Notes: generated from the letters alone by a model not told the origin. 64,000 nt of DNA from Bacteroidales bacterium (GCA_015060975.1 SUXI01000006.1:62001-126000), one strand, 5' to 3'; positions 35,741 through 47,054 are shown, numbered from the stretch's first letter. Made by a program: numbers and translations.

Positions 35741-36529
35741 TTATTTATTATCAATTTCTTGTTTAATCCAATCATAGCCACGTTCTTCGAGCGTTAGAGC
35801 CAATTCTGGTCCACCGGTTTTCACGATGCGACCTTTATACAACACATGCACAAAGTCGGGTTTGATATAATCGAGCAATCGTTGATAGTGAGTAATCACA
35901 ATTGTAGCATTGTCAGATGTTTTGAGTTTGTTTACCCCACCTGCCACAATGCGCAATGCATCGATATCGAGTCCGCTATCGGTTTCGTCTAGGATTGAAA
36001 GGCGAGGCTCGAGTACAGCCATTTGGAAAATCTCGTTGCGTTTCTTTTCTCCACCTGAGAAACCCTCATTGACCGAGCGCGAAGCCAACTTGTTGTCAAG
36101 TTCAACCACCTCACGTTTTTTACGCATTAATTTCAAAAATTCACTTGCCGATAGTGGTTCTTGATTGAAATATTTGCGTTTAGCGTTCAATGCCGCACGC
36201 ATAAAGTTCACCATCGACACGCCCGGAATTTCTACCGGATATTGAAACGAAAGGAACAACCCTTCGTGAGAACGATTTTCAGGAGCAAGTTCAAGAAGAT
36301 TCACTCCGTGGAAGTTTACTTCACCTTCAGTTACAATAAACGAAGGATCGCCGGCAAGTACAGATGAAAGGGTACTTTTACCGGCGCCATTAGGTCCCAT
36401 AATAGCATGCACTTCGCCGGGACGCACTGTCAAGTTCACTCCTTTTAATATCTCTTTGCCTTCAATACCGGCACGAAGATTTTTTACATCTAATAATATA
36501 TTGTCCATATTCATTGGTTGATGTTTCAT
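35741..36529 (-). CDS. sufC: Fe-S assembly ATPase SufC
   Basis: 262 aa as drawn from ATG 36529; the ATG at 36508 (MDNILLDVKNL) is an equally good or better start by family alignment. Walker A GPNGAGKST, signature FSGGEKKRNE (typical of SufC) and Walker B LSILDETDSGLD, in which the Pro common in ABC ATPases (DEP) is Thr as in SufC. It powers the SufBCD scaffold. Nine bases separate it from sufB. Confidence 0.97.
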   Translation of the reverse strand: MKHQPMNMDNILLDVKNLRAGIEGKEILKGVNLTVRPGEVHAIMGPNGAGKSTLSSVLAGDPSFIVTEGEVNFHGVNLLELAPENRSHEGLFLSFQYPVEIPGVSMVNFMRAALNAKRKYFNQEPLSASEFLKLMRKKREVVELDNKLASRSVNEGFSGGEKKRNEIFQMAVLEPRLSILDETDSGLDIDALRIVAGGVNKLKTSDNATIVITHYQRLLDYIKPDFVHVLYKGRIVKTGGPELALTLEERGYDWIKQEIDNK

Positions 36530-36538
36530 TATAATAAT

Positions 36539-38062
36539 TTATCCTACCGACCCCTCAAGGGTGATTTGCAATAGTTTTTGTGCTTCAACAGCAAATTCCA
36601 TAGGTAACTTATTCATCACCTCTTTGGCATAACCGTTGACAATCAATGCCACAGCTTCCTCAGTGGGAATACCTCGTTGATTGCAGTAGAATATTTGGTC
36701 TTCACTGATTTTTGATGTTGTGGCTTCGTGTTCCACTACTGCAGTGTCGTTCAACACATCGATATAGGGGAATGTGTGAGCGCCACAATGCGAACCGAGC
36801 AACAAGCTATCGCATTGAGTGTAGTTGCGGCAACCATCGGCATTAGGAGCCACTTTCACAAGGCCTCGATAAGAGTTTTGGCTATGTCCGGCCGAGATAC
36901 CTTTCGACACAATAGTAGAACGGGTGTTACGACCGGTATGAATCATCTTTGTTCCGGTATCGGCTTGCTGACGATTGTTTGTCACTGCCACCGAATAGAA
37001 TTCGCCCACAGCCCCATCACCGGCAAGCACACAACTTGGATATTTCCATGTAATAGCCGAGCCGGTCTCTACTTGGGTCCACGATAGTTTTGAGTTGTCG
37101 CCTCGACAAAGACCTCGTTTTGTCACGAAGTTATACACCCCGCCGCGACCATCTTTATCGCCTGCATACCAGTTTTGAACTGTCGAATATTTCACTTCGG
37201 CACGATCCTCAACAATTATTTCCACAATAGCGGCATGGAGCTGATTTTCATCGCGCATAGGAGCTGTGCAACCTTCGAGATAACTCACATAGGCATCATC
37301 GTCGGCAACAATCAACGTGCGTTCAAACTGTCCGGTCCCCGATGCATTAATGCGGAAATAGGTTGACAATTCCATGGGGCAACGCACTCCTTTGGGAATG
37401 TACACAAACGAGCCGTCGCTAAACACTGCCGAATTAAGTGCCGCATAGAAATTGTCACGATATGACACCACCGAACCAAGATAACGCTTCACCAAATCGG
37501 GGTAATCACGCACTGCCTCAGAGAATGAGCAGAAGATTATACCTAATTCGGCAAGCTTCTCTTTATGAGTGGTTTTCACCGACACCGAGTCCATCACCGC
37601 ATCGACAGCCATACCCGATAGCACTTTTTGTTCTTCAAGAGGAATACCGAGTTTGTTAAACGTGTCGAGCAATTCGGGATCGACCTCATCAAGGCTTTTG
37701 GGACCCTCCTTCTTCTTGGGTGCGGCATAATAGCTTATTGACTGAAAATCAATCTCAGGGATATCGAGATGAGCCCATGTGGGCACTTCGAGAGTGAGCC
37801 AATGGCGGAATGCTTTAAGTCGGAACTCAAGCAACCATTCGGGTTCGCCCTTCTTTTGTGAGATCAATCGCACCACATCTTCATTCAACCCCTGCGGAAT
37901 GATATCGGTGTCTATATCGGTTACAAAACCATATTTATATTCACTCGACGATACATCTTTAATAATATCATGATTAGACTCTTGATGGAGTTTTTGACCA
38001 TCAGGTACGCTATCTTTATTTTTATTATTTATATTTTTATCTGACTTCTTCATCTCTTTCAA
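36539..38062 (-). CDS. sufB: Fe-S assembly scaffold subunit SufB
   Basis: 507 aa. The first about 40 residues are a variable Lys/Asn/Asp-rich extension, so the real start may be the internal Met at codon 4. The conserved body includes [52 protein letters not shown]-like segment [16 protein letters not shown] and [20 protein letters not shown] region. SufB binds the nascent cluster within SufBC2D. It starts the suf genes proper, 13 bases after cvpA. Confidence 0.97.
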   Translation of the reverse strand: MKEMKKSDKNINNKNKDSVPDGQKLHQESNHDIIKDVSSSEYKYGFVTDIDTDIIPQGLNEDVVRLISQKKGEPEWLLEFRLKAFRHWLTLEVPTWAHLDIPEIDFQSISYYAAPKKKEGPKSLDEVDPELLDTFNKLGIPLEEQKVLSGMAVDAVMDSVSVKTTHKEKLAELGIIFCSFSEAVRDYPDLVKRYLGSVVSYRDNFYAALNSAVFSDGSFVYIPKGVRCPMELSTYFRINASGTGQFERTLIVADDDAYVSYLEGCTAPMRDENQLHAAIVEIIVEDRAEVKYSTVQNWYAGDKDGRGGVYNFVTKRGLCRGDNSKLSWTQVETGSAITWKYPSCVLAGDGAVGEFYSVAVTNNRQQADTGTKMIHTGRNTRSTIVSKGISAGHSQNSYRGLVKVAPNADGCRNYTQCDSLLLGSHCGAHTFPYIDVLNDTAVVEHEATTSKISEDQIFYCNQRGIPTEEAVALIVNGYAKEVMNKLPMEFAVEAQKLLQITLEGSVG

Positions 38063-38075
38063 AACTCCTTAGACC

Positions 38076-38603
38076 TCATTTTGCCAATTCTTTAGTAGCA
38101 TTAAGAAATTCTTGCGCTGTATCCGAACCCAATAAATCGGGAGCCAAATTTATCAATCGTTGCTCTACCGCCCCCGATGATTCCTTTAGCAATTCTGTAT
38201 CGGGGAAAATTGCAATCCATAAATTCAACAGAAGACTGAGTATTAACAATCCTTGAACTACGGCAAACACTGCACCGGCAATGCGATTAATTACTCCAAG
38301 ATTTATTGCTTTTAAAATCTTTGTCAATAAAGATGCCACCAATCTTATACTCAAATAAGCCAACAAAAATACAACTACATAAGCGACAATATTGTTCAAA
38401 AATATCACAGAAGGATTTGATGACGATGCATCACCAATCAAGTTATTAAAATAATCGGCAGCCACATCACCAAATAACCGGCAACAAATCACACCTGCCA
38501 AGATTCCGGCAAGCGCACCCATTTGTGACAACAATCCTTTATAATACCCATAAACAATGGTAACTATAATCACCACTGCCATTATGATATCTACTACACT
38601 CAT
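38076..38603 (-). CDS. CvpA family membrane protein
   Basis: 175 aa with four hydrophobic segments, beginning SVVDIIMAVVIIVTIVYGYY with the GLLSQMGALAGILAG motif of the CvpA family (colicin V production protein, inner membrane). It is the first gene of the suf operon, 13 bases upstream of sufB. Its biochemical role is unsettled. The C-terminal about 35 residues are soluble. The link with Fe-S assembly is by position only. Confidence 0.88.
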   Translation of the reverse strand: MSVVDIIMAVVIIVTIVYGYYKGLLSQMGALAGILAGVICCRLFGDVAADYFNNLIGDASSSNPSVIFLNNIVAYVVVFLLAYLSIRLVASLLTKILKAINLGVINRIAGAVFAVVQGLLILSLLLNLWIAIFPDTELLKESSGAVEQRLINLAPDLLGSDTAQEFLNATKELAK

Positions 38604-38624
38604 TAGTCATTATAATTAAGTTTG

Positions 38625-38656
38625 CAAATTTACTCAAAAACGATGGAAAATACGAA
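38625..38656 (-). promoter_or_regulatory. Promoter of cvpA-sufBCDS
   Basis: Minus strand TTCG (38656-38653, one mismatch to TTTG), 20-base spacer, TAAATTTG (38632-38625). The leader is short, about 15-20 bases. Confidence 0.55.
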
Positions 38657-38709
38657 CCTAAGCGACAACAAATTATCCAAAAACAGATTTTTTATTTCAA
38701 CATTTTTCT

Positions 38710-38717
38710 TAATTTTG
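38710..38717 (+). promoter_or_regulatory. -7 element upstream of the SusD-like fusion gene
   Basis: TAATTTTG matches TAnnTTTG; no convincing -33 box. It is followed by a partial hairpin, ATTGGA (38720-38725) with TCCAAT (38738-38743), in the predicted leader. Confidence 0.4.
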
Positions 38718-38776
38718 CAATTGGACAGTGGACACACCATCCAATACATTCAATTTAAACAAAAATACAACTTTTC

Positions 38777-40993
38777 ATGGAACGACTTTATCATTTATTA
38801 ACAAGTTTATGCATTGGCATCGTAATTTCATCATGTAGCAATGAAGATAGTATCACAACAGAACCTTTTACCCCACAAACTTATGATATTCAAGGAAAGG
38901 TTGAAAAAGGTCCATTTATTAGTGGTTCTTCTATCTCCATACAGCCAATGGACGCAAAGTTACAAGTTCTTGGAAGCGTATATAATACTGTTATTACCGA
39001 TGATTTAGGAAATTTTATATTAGGCAACAAAGAATTTTCCACTCCATACGCAGAGTTCATGGCTAATGGATACTTTTTTAATGAAGTTAAAGGCGAGCTT
39101 TCAAATAGTACATTAACATTAAGAGCCTTGGTTGATTTAACCAATAGCACAACTATCAACGTTAATATACTAACACATCTTAAATATGCCCGCGTTAAAA
39201 ATCTCGTATTATCGGGGACTCATTTCGACAAAGCTAATTCTCAGGCTCAAAAAGAATTATTCGAGGCGTTTGGGCTTAGCTCATTAACCGACAAAGAGGT
39301 ATCATCATTTTCTATCATATCCGGAACTGACGAATCGGCTGCTTTAATTGCCATATCATCACTTCTACTAAGTGATCGAAGCGAAGCGGCATTGACCGAA
39401 TATCTTTCACGATTGAGTGCCGATTTCGGGAAAAACGGCAAATTTTCTGAAAACATCAAGGCTCAAATAGCAATTGACAAAAACAAATTGGTACAACACC
39501 TATCCGACATCAAGGATAATATAATTGAAAGATACAATGAACTCGGAATAGAGATAACCGTAAAAGAATTAGCGCATTATGTTGATTGGGATAACGATGG
39601 TCGTGCCGGAAACGAAATTTTAAAAGCCAATGAATGTGTAAATTTAAACAAATCGGAAATAGCTATACCTAATGAAGGTGGCAAATTCTCTATACAAATA
39701 TCATCTCCCATAACCATATATTTAAAACCACAAATAGAAACCGAAAATCTTGATGTCCCAAGCAGTAACGTTTCTGACAATTACTTTGGCAATGGTTTAT
39801 ATGAAGGTTATGATGATTCTAATTTTGCCGATGACGAAATTATTTGTGAAAATAGAATTGAAAACAACACTCTTTATATTTCAGTTTCTTCATTACAATC
39901 TAAAGCCAATAAGAATAAAACCATAAATTTATATGACTTTATTGGGAATATAGTCGCATCAGTTCATTTGACTCAAGAAGGAAATCATTCCAATATCCCA
40001 GCCTCCGAAACACCTTTACTTGGTGAAAATGCAGAAAAAATAGTTTACTCAATAGCACATACCATCGCCGATGGATTGAAAGACTATACAACAATTGAGC
40101 AATTCTACAACGACAATAAGAATACTAATGCTGTAAATGATTATGTAAATCCAAGCAGTAGCAAAATAAGCAATGCATGGAGTAGCTTTTATTCAGCAAA
40201 CAGATACCTTATTACATTAAAAAACGCCGACGAAACTAGGCTTAATGTTTATACCGACTATTGTAACGTATTAAGTGCGGTTTATTATTCCAACCTCATT
40301 TATGGCTGGGGAGATATCCCTTATATTATTGATTATACAACAATTGCATCTAATAATCCTAACATACCAAGGGAATCTAAACAAACTATTTTTTCAGACA
40401 TAAAAAATAAATTAACCAAAGCATTAGAAAATTTACCTGATAAAAAAAACGAGCCATTTAAAGATGCCAATGGGCTGTTTTTCGTCTCAAAAGACGTAGT
40501 TCGTGTTCTATTGTCCAACATTTATATGTATGAAGGAAAATATAACGATGCCCTTAAATTGTTGCAAATGATAATTGATAATGGATTTTACACATTAGAC
40601 ACATCCACTAACAACAACTACGCAACAGAAAGTTCTGAAATTATATTCGCATTTCTGCATGATACCGGTATAATACCCTATATGACACTTAGTGATATAT
40701 ATCTTTCCTTAGCTGAATGCTTTTATAAAACAGGAGATATATATAATGCAGAAAAATTCATCAACGATGTTATCGTTGCAAAAGAGATAAACGTATCCGA
40801 AACCGACATTTTGATGAAAATCAAAAATATTCGAGAACAAATTCTAATTAATAATGGGTCTTATTTTGCGTTCTTAAAACGTACCGGATTAGCTAAAGAT
40901 ATTTGTGGGATTGAGAACTTTCAATTATTATTCCCTATTCCAAATAATGAAATATACTCCAATATGAATATTGTTCAAAATCCGGGGTATTAA
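38777..40993 (+). CDS. Surface lipoprotein fusing an adhesin-like N-terminus, BACON-like domain and SusD-like domain
   Basis: 738 aa. Lipobox VISSC gives Cys20, followed by acidic SNED, suggesting surface export. Residues about 35-270 (VEKGPFISGSSISI, DDLGNFILGNKEF) look like a carboxypeptidase-regulatory/adhesin-type domain with a Ca-loop-like DWDNDGRAGNE near its end. Residues about 290-401 resemble a BACON domain (IPNEGGKFSIQIS, closing VHLTQEG). Residues about 410-738 are SusD/RagB-like: NLIYGWGDIPYIID, VVRVLLSNIYMYEGKYNDAL, and the typical ending LFPIPNNEIYSN, QNPGY. This SusD part is short (about 330 residues against 500 or more usually). No SusC lies beside it; the next gene is a different type of TonB-dependent barrel. 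Confidence 0.75.
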   Translation: MERLYHLLTSLCIGIVISSCSNEDSITTEPFTPQTYDIQGKVEKGPFISGSSISIQPMDAKLQVLGSVYNTVITDDLGNFILGNKEFSTPYAEFMANGYFFNEVKGELSNSTLTLRALVDLTNSTTINVNILTHLKYARVKNLVLSGTHFDKANSQAQKELFEAFGLSSLTDKEVSSFSIISGTDESAALIAISSLLLSDRSEAALTEYLSRLSADFGKNGKFSENIKAQIAIDKNKLVQHLSDIKDNIIERYNELGIEITVKELAHYVDWDNDGRAGNEILKANECVNLNKSEIAIPNEGGKFSIQISSPITIYLKPQIETENLDVPSSNVSDNYFGNGLYEGYDDSNFADDEIICENRIENNTLYISVSSLQSKANKNKTINLYDFIGNIVASVHLTQEGNHSNIPASETPLLGENAEKIVYSIAHTIADGLKDYTTIEQFYNDNKNTNAVNDYVNPSSSKISNAWSSFYSANRYLITLKNADETRLNVYTDYCNVLSAVYYSNLIYGWGDIPYIIDYTTIASNNPNIPRESKQTIFSDIKNKLTKALENLPDKKNEPFKDANGLFFVSKDVVRVLLSNIYMYEGKYNDALKLLQMIIDNGFYTLDTSTNNNYATESSEIIFAFLHDTGIIPYMTLSDIYLSLAECFYKTGDIYNAEKFINDVIVAKEINVSETDILMKIKNIREQILINNGSYFAFLKRTGLAKDICGIENFQLLFPIPNNEIYSNMNIVQNPGY

Positions 40994-41101
40994 ACAACTT
41001 ATCACAATCGTTTTTGAAGATATTTTAAATAAAATTTTAATGTGATTAAACTTTTTCATTTATTTTTAGTCAAACGATTCAGTTAAATAATTACTCGAAT
41101 C

Positions 41102-43906
41102 ATGATTAAAAACTTTATAACAAGTATCACACTATTTCTCTTGGCGATAACTTTTAATCTCGCCACTGCAGGAAATATAACCGGACGCATAATAGACAAA
41201 TCTCAAGAGCCTCTGATTCAGGCAACAGTAAGACTTCTCGGTCAAAAAGACAGTTCATTCATATCGGGAGTGGCAACAGATGTAAATGGAAAATTCCGAT
41301 TGTCAAATATAAAATCGGGTAAATACATTCTCCAAGCCTCATATGTAGGTTATACTACTACATGCAAAAATATAACAATGGGTAATAGTACAGCTCGTTT
41401 AGGGGATATTATATTGGAGGAGTCCTCTATTATGCTTAAAGAAACAACCGTTGTTGGGGTTAAAACTCCAATCAAAGTGATGGAAGATACTGTTGAATAT
41501 AATGCCGATACATATAAAACACAACCAAATGCAGTAGTTGAGGATCTTTTGAAACGTCTGCCAGGAGTTGAAGTGGATTCTGAGGGTAAAATTACAGCCA
41601 ACGGCAAAGAAGTTACTAAAATCCTTATTGATGGAAAGGAATTTTTCTCAGACGACCCCAAAGTGGCATCAAAGAACTTACCGGTTAATATGGTTGATAA
41701 ATTGCAAGTCGTTGATCGCAAAAGTGATTTGGCTCGACTTACCGGAGTTGACGATGGTGAAGATGAAACAGTAATTAACCTCACCGTAAAGAAAGGCATG
41801 AAAAACGGTTGGTTTGGCACTATTGATGCAGGATACGGCACTGATGACCGTTATAAAGGAATGTTCAACATTAACCGTTTTTGGAATGACAACCAAATCA
41901 CATTCTTAGGCAATTTCAACAACATAAATGAGATGGGATTTGCCGATGGTGGCAGTAATTTCCGCCGATTTGGGGGAAGTAATGGAATTAATACTTCACA
42001 AGCTTTTGGATTGAATTTCAACGTAGGGAATAAAGAGATTTTCCGCGTGGGAGGTGACATAATGTATTCACATAGCGATCGTGACAATCGTCAACGCAGT
42101 GAACGTCAATATCTATTTACTGACTCAACTTCATTTATGGATAGCGAAAAAGGGTCTCGTGATAAAGGACATAACATACGTGCAGGATTTAGATTACAAT
42201 GGAATCCCGACTCAATGAATACATTTGAATTCCGTCCTCAATTCAAAATAAACACAAATGATTCATGGAGTCTCGAATCATCACTCACAAGAGCCGGAGA
42301 TCCTCTACGCACTGAAGTTACACAAAGTTATAATACAAATAAATCAGACGGGACATCATATAATATAAGCGGAAATCTTATATACAACCATAAATTCCGC
42401 AATCGTCCCGGGCGTTCATTCTCAGTACAGGCTCGTTATCAATTCAATGACACAAAAGAAGATGAATATACATTGTCACTCAATAAGTTCTATTTATTAG
42501 ACGAAGATGATGACTATTTGCAATATGCCGACAATCACACATGGAGCAACATGTTACAAGGTCGTTTGACTTGGACTGAGCCTCTTGGGAACCCCAAAAA
42601 CGGCAATTTTTTAACATTTGCTTATCGTGCTCAATATCGATGGAATAATGATGATAAATATACATTTTCAGTCCCTGATACTATTGTCAATTCAACATCC
42701 CAAATATTTTTGCAAGACCCAAATGGGTTTGAGTTTCCAATATTAAATGACTTGGCACTTGACTCAACATTAAGCAATAGTTTCCGTAATGAATTGTTTA
42801 CCCAGGATATTCGTTTGGGATATAAAAAAGTGAGCAAAGCTTATAATGCCGAAGTAGGACTTTCACTTGTGCCTACTATGCAAAAAAGCTACAATCTAAT
42901 TGACGAAAATAAAAATATCCCGGAACGTTGGGTTTGGAATTTTGCTCCATTTTTACGCTATCGCCTAAAAATGAGTAAGTCACGTTCATTGAATATAAAT
43001 TATATGGGTCGTTCGTCACAACCCACAATGGCTCAATTACAACCGGTTGCCGACATATCTGACCCCTTAAATATCATAAAAGGTAATCCAAATCTTGACC
43101 CAACATTTACCCATAATGTAAATGTTCGTTTCCAAGACTTTGACATGGAATCACAACGGTCTATTATGTTGATGGCATTCATGTACTACAGCCAAAACAG
43201 CATCATTTCAAAAACCACGTTTGACCCCGAAACCGGTGGACGAACAACAGAATACACCAATGTAAACGGCGTGTGGAACGCCCGATTGATGAACATGATT
43301 TCGATGCCACTGCGAAACAAATCTTTCTCATTCTCCAATCACCTCTTCGGATTCTATAGTTCAACTGTAGGGTTCAATAATAATGAAAGGAATCGCAGTG
43401 GCTCTTTCATGGTCGGTGAATCATTCGCTTTTGCTTGGCGTCCCGATTTCCTCGAATTTGAATTGCGCCCATTCTACAATCTACAACTTGTTCGCAACTC
43501 CGTACAAAAAAGTGCAAACCGTGACGTTCACACCTACGGTGGAGCTTTTAACGCAACATATAATGCTCCTTTTGGACTTTCATTGAATAGTGAATTGTCA
43601 TTCTCGGGAACAGAAGGTTATTCACAAAGTTTTAATTCTGATCAATGGATGTGGAATGCATCAATAGGCTACTCATTCCTTAAAGGGAATGCAGCTACTA
43701 TTTCATTGAAAGTATATGATTTATTACAACAAAAAGAAAATATAAGTCGCAACGTAACAGCCAACTATATAGACGACACAGAGTATAACTCACTAACTCG
43801 TTACTTTATGATAAACTTCACTTACAAGTTTAACACCTTTGGTGAGGGTGGTCAACCAAAAAATCGCAACGAACGTCGTTGGGGAGCACCGGGGATGCGC
43901 AGATAA
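41102..43906 (+). CDS. TonB-dependent receptor-like outer membrane beta-barrel protein
   Basis: 934 aa. Signal peptide (LFLLAITFNLATA) followed by a carboxypeptidase-D regulatory-like domain (GNITGRIIDKSQEPLIQATV, about 24-105), a plug domain (VVEDLLKRLPGVEVDSEGK, ILIDGKEFFSDDPK, about 110-230) and a 22-strand-type barrel. It belongs to the barrel family that is related to, but distinct from, SusC. Substrate unknown. A short Gly/Arg-rich tail (GAPGMRR) follows the last strand. It starts 108 bases after the SusD-like fusion, which might be a functional partner. Its 3' end lies 9 bases from the convergent asparaginase gene. Confidence 0.9.
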   Translation: MIKNFITSITLFLLAITFNLATAGNITGRIIDKSQEPLIQATVRLLGQKDSSFISGVATDVNGKFRLSNIKSGKYILQASYVGYTTTCKNITMGNSTARLGDIILEESSIMLKETTVVGVKTPIKVMEDTVEYNADTYKTQPNAVVEDLLKRLPGVEVDSEGKITANGKEVTKILIDGKEFFSDDPKVASKNLPVNMVDKLQVVDRKSDLARLTGVDDGEDETVINLTVKKGMKNGWFGTIDAGYGTDDRYKGMFNINRFWNDNQITFLGNFNNINEMGFADGGSNFRRFGGSNGINTSQAFGLNFNVGNKEIFRVGGDIMYSHSDRDNRQRSERQYLFTDSTSFMDSEKGSRDKGHNIRAGFRLQWNPDSMNTFEFRPQFKINTNDSWSLESSLTRAGDPLRTEVTQSYNTNKSDGTSYNISGNLIYNHKFRNRPGRSFSVQARYQFNDTKEDEYTLSLNKFYLLDEDDDYLQYADNHTWSNMLQGRLTWTEPLGNPKNGNFLTFAYRAQYRWNNDDKYTFSVPDTIVNSTSQIFLQDPNGFEFPILNDLALDSTLSNSFRNELFTQDIRLGYKKVSKAYNAEVGLSLVPTMQKSYNLIDENKNIPERWVWNFAPFLRYRLKMSKSRSLNINYMGRSSQPTMAQLQPVADISDPLNIIKGNPNLDPTFTHNVNVRFQDFDMESQRSIMLMAFMYYSQNSIISKTTFDPETGGRTTEYTNVNGVWNARLMNMISMPLRNKSFSFSNHLFGFYSSTVGFNNNERNRSGSFMVGESFAFAWRPDFLEFELRPFYNLQLVRNSVQKSANRDVHTYGGAFNATYNAPFGLSLNSELSFSGTEGYSQSFNSDQWMWNASIGYSFLKGNAATISLKVYDLLQQKENISRNVTANYIDDTEYNSLTRYFMINFTYKFNTFGEGGQPKNRNERRWGAPGMRR

Positions 43907-43915
43907 ATTCAGTTT

Positions 43916-44962
43916 TTAGGATAATGTCATCTCTCCACAAAGTGAGCAAGAGAGGTAGCAACGTACATCTTGAGCAGAGAGACCAAGACCAAAGAGATAC
44001 ATCATCTTGGTTATTGCTGCTTCGCAAGTAATGTCATGTCCTGAAACAACACCGGTGTCGGCTAACATGTTGCCGGTTGCATATCGGCGAGCATGAACAC
44101 CACCATTCACGCATTGAGTGACATTGAGAATGACAATTCCTCGTTCCACAGCCTCGCGAATAGCCGATCTGAACCAATCGGCAGTGGGGGCATTGCCCGA
44201 CCCGAATGTTTTAAGCACAATCCCTTTGATGCCGGGTGTGGCAAGTTGGTGACGGAGAATTGCTTCGGTGAGACCCGGAACAAGGTCGATGACCATCACT
44301 GAGGTATCCATTCCGTACTGCACATTTAGAGGGCGTTTGGCTTGCACACGCCACAAGGCTTCTTCGTTGAAGTGAATGCCGAGACCGATTTTTGCCAACG
44401 AAGGGTAGTTGTTGCTTTTGAATGCGTTGAAGTTGTCGGCACTCATCTTTGTGGAGCGGTTACCACGCCACAAATAGTCTTCAAAAAGGATTGCCACTTC
44501 TTGCACCATGGGGTCGCCATTGGCATCGGTTGCAGCTGCTATTTGTAGGGCGGTGATGAGGTTTTCTTCGCCATCGGTGCGCACTTCACCAATAGGTAAT
44601 TGTGAGCCGGTGATAATGACAGGTTTATGTAAGTTTTCGAGCATAAAAGACAGCGCCGAGGCTGTGTAGGCCATGGTGTCGGTGCCATGAAGCACAACAA
44701 AGCCATCGAAACGATCGAAATTATCTTCAATGTGTCGAGCAATTTCAACCCAATGTTTTTGACTCATATCGCTTGAGTCGATAGGAGGGTTAAATTGGAT
44801 ATTGTCGATATTATAGTCGAGCATTTTGATTTTAGGCACATTGTCGATGAGGTGCGTGAAATCAAAAGGCTCTAACGAGTGGGTATCGGGATTTTCAATC
44901 ATCCCGATAGTGCCACCGGTGTAGATTATGAGAATATGAGGTTTGCGACTTGGCGTTGTCAT
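43916..44962 (-). CDS. ansA: Type I L-asparaginase
   Basis: 348 aa. The first catalytic block YTGGTIGMIEN (nucleophile Thr in TGGTIG, 15-20) and the second VVLHGTDTMAYTA are intact. No signal peptide, so this is the cytoplasmic type. It converts asparagine to aspartate and ammonia. It starts 20 bases after metG ends and probably shares its promoter. Confidence 0.95.
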   Translation of the reverse strand: MTTPSRKPHILIIYTGGTIGMIENPDTHSLEPFDFTHLIDNVPKIKMLDYNIDNIQFNPPIDSSDMSQKHWVEIARHIEDNFDRFDGFVVLHGTDTMAYTASALSFMLENLHKPVIITGSQLPIGEVRTDGEENLITALQIAAATDANGDPMVQEVAILFEDYLWRGNRSTKMSADNFNAFKSNNYPSLAKIGLGIHFNEEALWRVQAKRPLNVQYGMDTSVMVIDLVPGLTEAILRHQLATPGIKGIVLKTFGSGNAPTADWFRSAIREAVERGIVILNVTQCVNGGVHARRYATGNMLADTGVVSGHDITCEAAITKMMYLFGLGLSAQDVRCYLSCSLCGEMTLS

Positions 44963-44982
44963 AGGGGAGAGAAATGAAGTTA

Positions 44983-47025
44983 TTATTTAACTTGAGCTCC
45001 CGGAGCAACAGGACCTGTTGGACCGCATACGACCAATGAGCCATCGGCATTTTCGGCCGAGAGAATCATACCTTGAGAGAGTACACCTTTGAGGTTGCGA
45101 GGAGCAAAGTTTGACACGAAGCACACTTGTTTGCCCACCAAATCTTCGGGACTGTAGTATTTAGCGATACCCGATACGATAGTGCGTTTTTCGCCACCAT
45201 CGTCGATGAGGAATTGAAGCAACTTGTCGGCTTTAGGCACTTTTTGACATTCAAGCACAGTACCAACGCGAATGTCGAGTTTCATAAATGTGTCAAAATC
45301 CACATCGGGTTGTTGTGGAGCAGGTGTCCAACTATTGATTTTGTTATCTTCTTTGGTCTTTTCAAGACGGTCGATTTGTGCTTGTATGGCATCATCTTCG
45401 ATTTTTTCAAAGAGCAATTCGGCAGGAGCGATTTCGGCTCCGGCAGCGAGGATATCGCTTGCGCCGAGAGTGTTCCAATCAAGTTTTTCAAGACCGAGCA
45501 TTTTTGAAAGTTTTGCCGACATGAAAGGCAAGAAAGGCTCGAATGCAATAGCGATGTTAGCACAGATTTGGAGTGCTACGTTGAGAATAGTTTCCACACG
45601 TGCCATATCGGTTTTAGCCAATTTCCAAGGCTCGGTTTCTTGGAGATATTTGTTGCCGAGACGAGCGATGTTCATTGCATCTTTCAATGCTTCACGGAAG
45701 TGGAATGTGTCAAGATTTTCGCTCAATGAGGCTTTGATTTCGGTCAATTCGGCAAATGCAGCCTTGTCAACATCTTGAAATTCTCCTGCTGCAGGCACTT
45801 TTCCGCCGAAATATTTGTGAGTAAGCACGATTGCACGATTCACAAAGTTACCGAGGATAGCGACAAGTTCGTTGTTGTTGCGAGCTTGGAAGTCGCGCCA
45901 AGTGAAGTCGTTGTCCTTGGTTTCGGGTGCGTTGGCTGTCAATACATAGCGCAACACATCTTGTTTGCCGGGGAAGTCAATGAGGTATTCATGTAACCAC
46001 ACAGCCCAGTTGCGTGATGTTGATATTTTGTCGCCTTCGAGGTTGAGGAACTCGTTGGCAGGTACGTTGTCGGGCAATTGGAAGTTGTCGCCGTAGGCAC
46101 TCAACATAGCAGGGAACACGATGCAGTGGAACACGATGTTATCCTTGCCTATGAAGTTGATAATGCGAGTTTCTGGGTCTTTCCAATAAGCTTCCCAAGT
46201 GTCGGGAAGAAGTTCTTTTGTGTTAGAGATATAACCGATAGGCGCGTCAAACCACACATAAAGCACTTTGCCTTCGGCTCCTTCAACCGGTACGGGCACA
46301 CCCCAATCGAGGTCGCGGCTCACGGCACGAGGTTGCAATCCCATGTCAATCCATGATTTGCATTGACCATACACGTTGGTTTTCCATTCTTTGTGACCTT
46401 CAAGAATCCATTTGCTCAAGTGTGATTCCCATTTGTCGAGAGGCAAGTACCAGTGTTTTGTTTCTTTGAGAACGGGAGTGTTGCCGGTAATCGCACTTTT
46501 AGGGTTGATGAGGTCGGTGGCATTGAGTGATGTGCCACAAGCCTCACATTGGTCGCCATAAGCACGTTCGTTATGACAATGAGGGCATTCACCTGTCACA
46601 TAACGGTCGGCGAGGAATTGATTGGCTTTTTCGTCGTAGAGTTGCATTGAAGTTTTTTCAACAAACTCTCCTTTGTCGTAGAGGCGACGGAAAAACTCGC
46701 TCGCTGTTTCTTTGTGCATAGCTGAAGTAGTGCGAGAATAGATGTCGAACGAGATGCCAAGACCTTTAAAAGATTCCTTGATGATGCCATGATAGCGGTC
46801 AACAATGTCTTGAGGTGTAACACCTTCGTTTTTAGCTTTGATAGTGATGGGTACACCATGTTCGTCACTACCCCCAATCATCACCACGTCTTTGCCACAA
46901 AGACGGAGATAACGAGCGTAGATGTCGGCAGGTACATACACACCTGCGAGGTGTCCGATGTGGACAGGACCATTAGCATAGGGTAACGCTGTGGTTATAA
47001 GGGTTCTTTTAAAGTTCTTTTCCAT
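44983..47025 (-). CDS. metG: Methionyl-tRNA synthetase
   Basis: 680 aa. HIGH at 22-25, KMSKS-loop variant KISTS at 333-337, and a zinc knuckle CPHC..CEAC (Cys147, 150, 160, 163). The C-terminal about 110 residues ([20 protein letters not shown] onward) form the Trbp111-like tRNA-binding domain, present in MetG of many bacteria. It charges tRNA-Met. A promoter lies just upstream and ansA follows. Confidence 0.98.
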   Translation of the reverse strand: MEKNFKRTLITTALPYANGPVHIGHLAGVYVPADIYARYLRLCGKDVVMIGGSDEHGVPITIKAKNEGVTPQDIVDRYHGIIKESFKGLGISFDIYSRTTSAMHKETASEFFRRLYDKGEFVEKTSMQLYDEKANQFLADRYVTGECPHCHNERAYGDQCEACGTSLNATDLINPKSAITGNTPVLKETKHWYLPLDKWESHLSKWILEGHKEWKTNVYGQCKSWIDMGLQPRAVSRDLDWGVPVPVEGAEGKVLYVWFDAPIGYISNTKELLPDTWEAYWKDPETRIINFIGKDNIVFHCIVFPAMLSAYGDNFQLPDNVPANEFLNLEGDKISTSRNWAVWLHEYLIDFPGKQDVLRYVLTANAPETKDNDFTWRDFQARNNNELVAILGNFVNRAIVLTHKYFGGKVPAAGEFQDVDKAAFAELTEIKASLSENLDTFHFREALKDAMNIARLGNKYLQETEPWKLAKTDMARVETILNVALQICANIAIAFEPFLPFMSAKLSKMLGLEKLDWNTLGASDILAAGAEIAPAELLFEKIEDDAIQAQIDRLEKTKEDNKINSWTPAPQQPDVDFDTFMKLDIRVGTVLECQKVPKADKLLQFLIDDGGEKRTIVSGIAKYYSPEDLVGKQVCFVSNFAPRNLKGVLSQGMILSAENADGSLVVCGPTGPVAPGAQVK

Positions 47026-47054
47026 TATATATCAAGTTTTTTATTTTCTGACTA

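Noticed and set aside
41102-43906. SusC partner for the SusD-like fusion
   Set aside because: The plug and barrel sequence belongs to a related but different outer-membrane barrel family, and lacks the SusC-type signature; pairing is left as a question.
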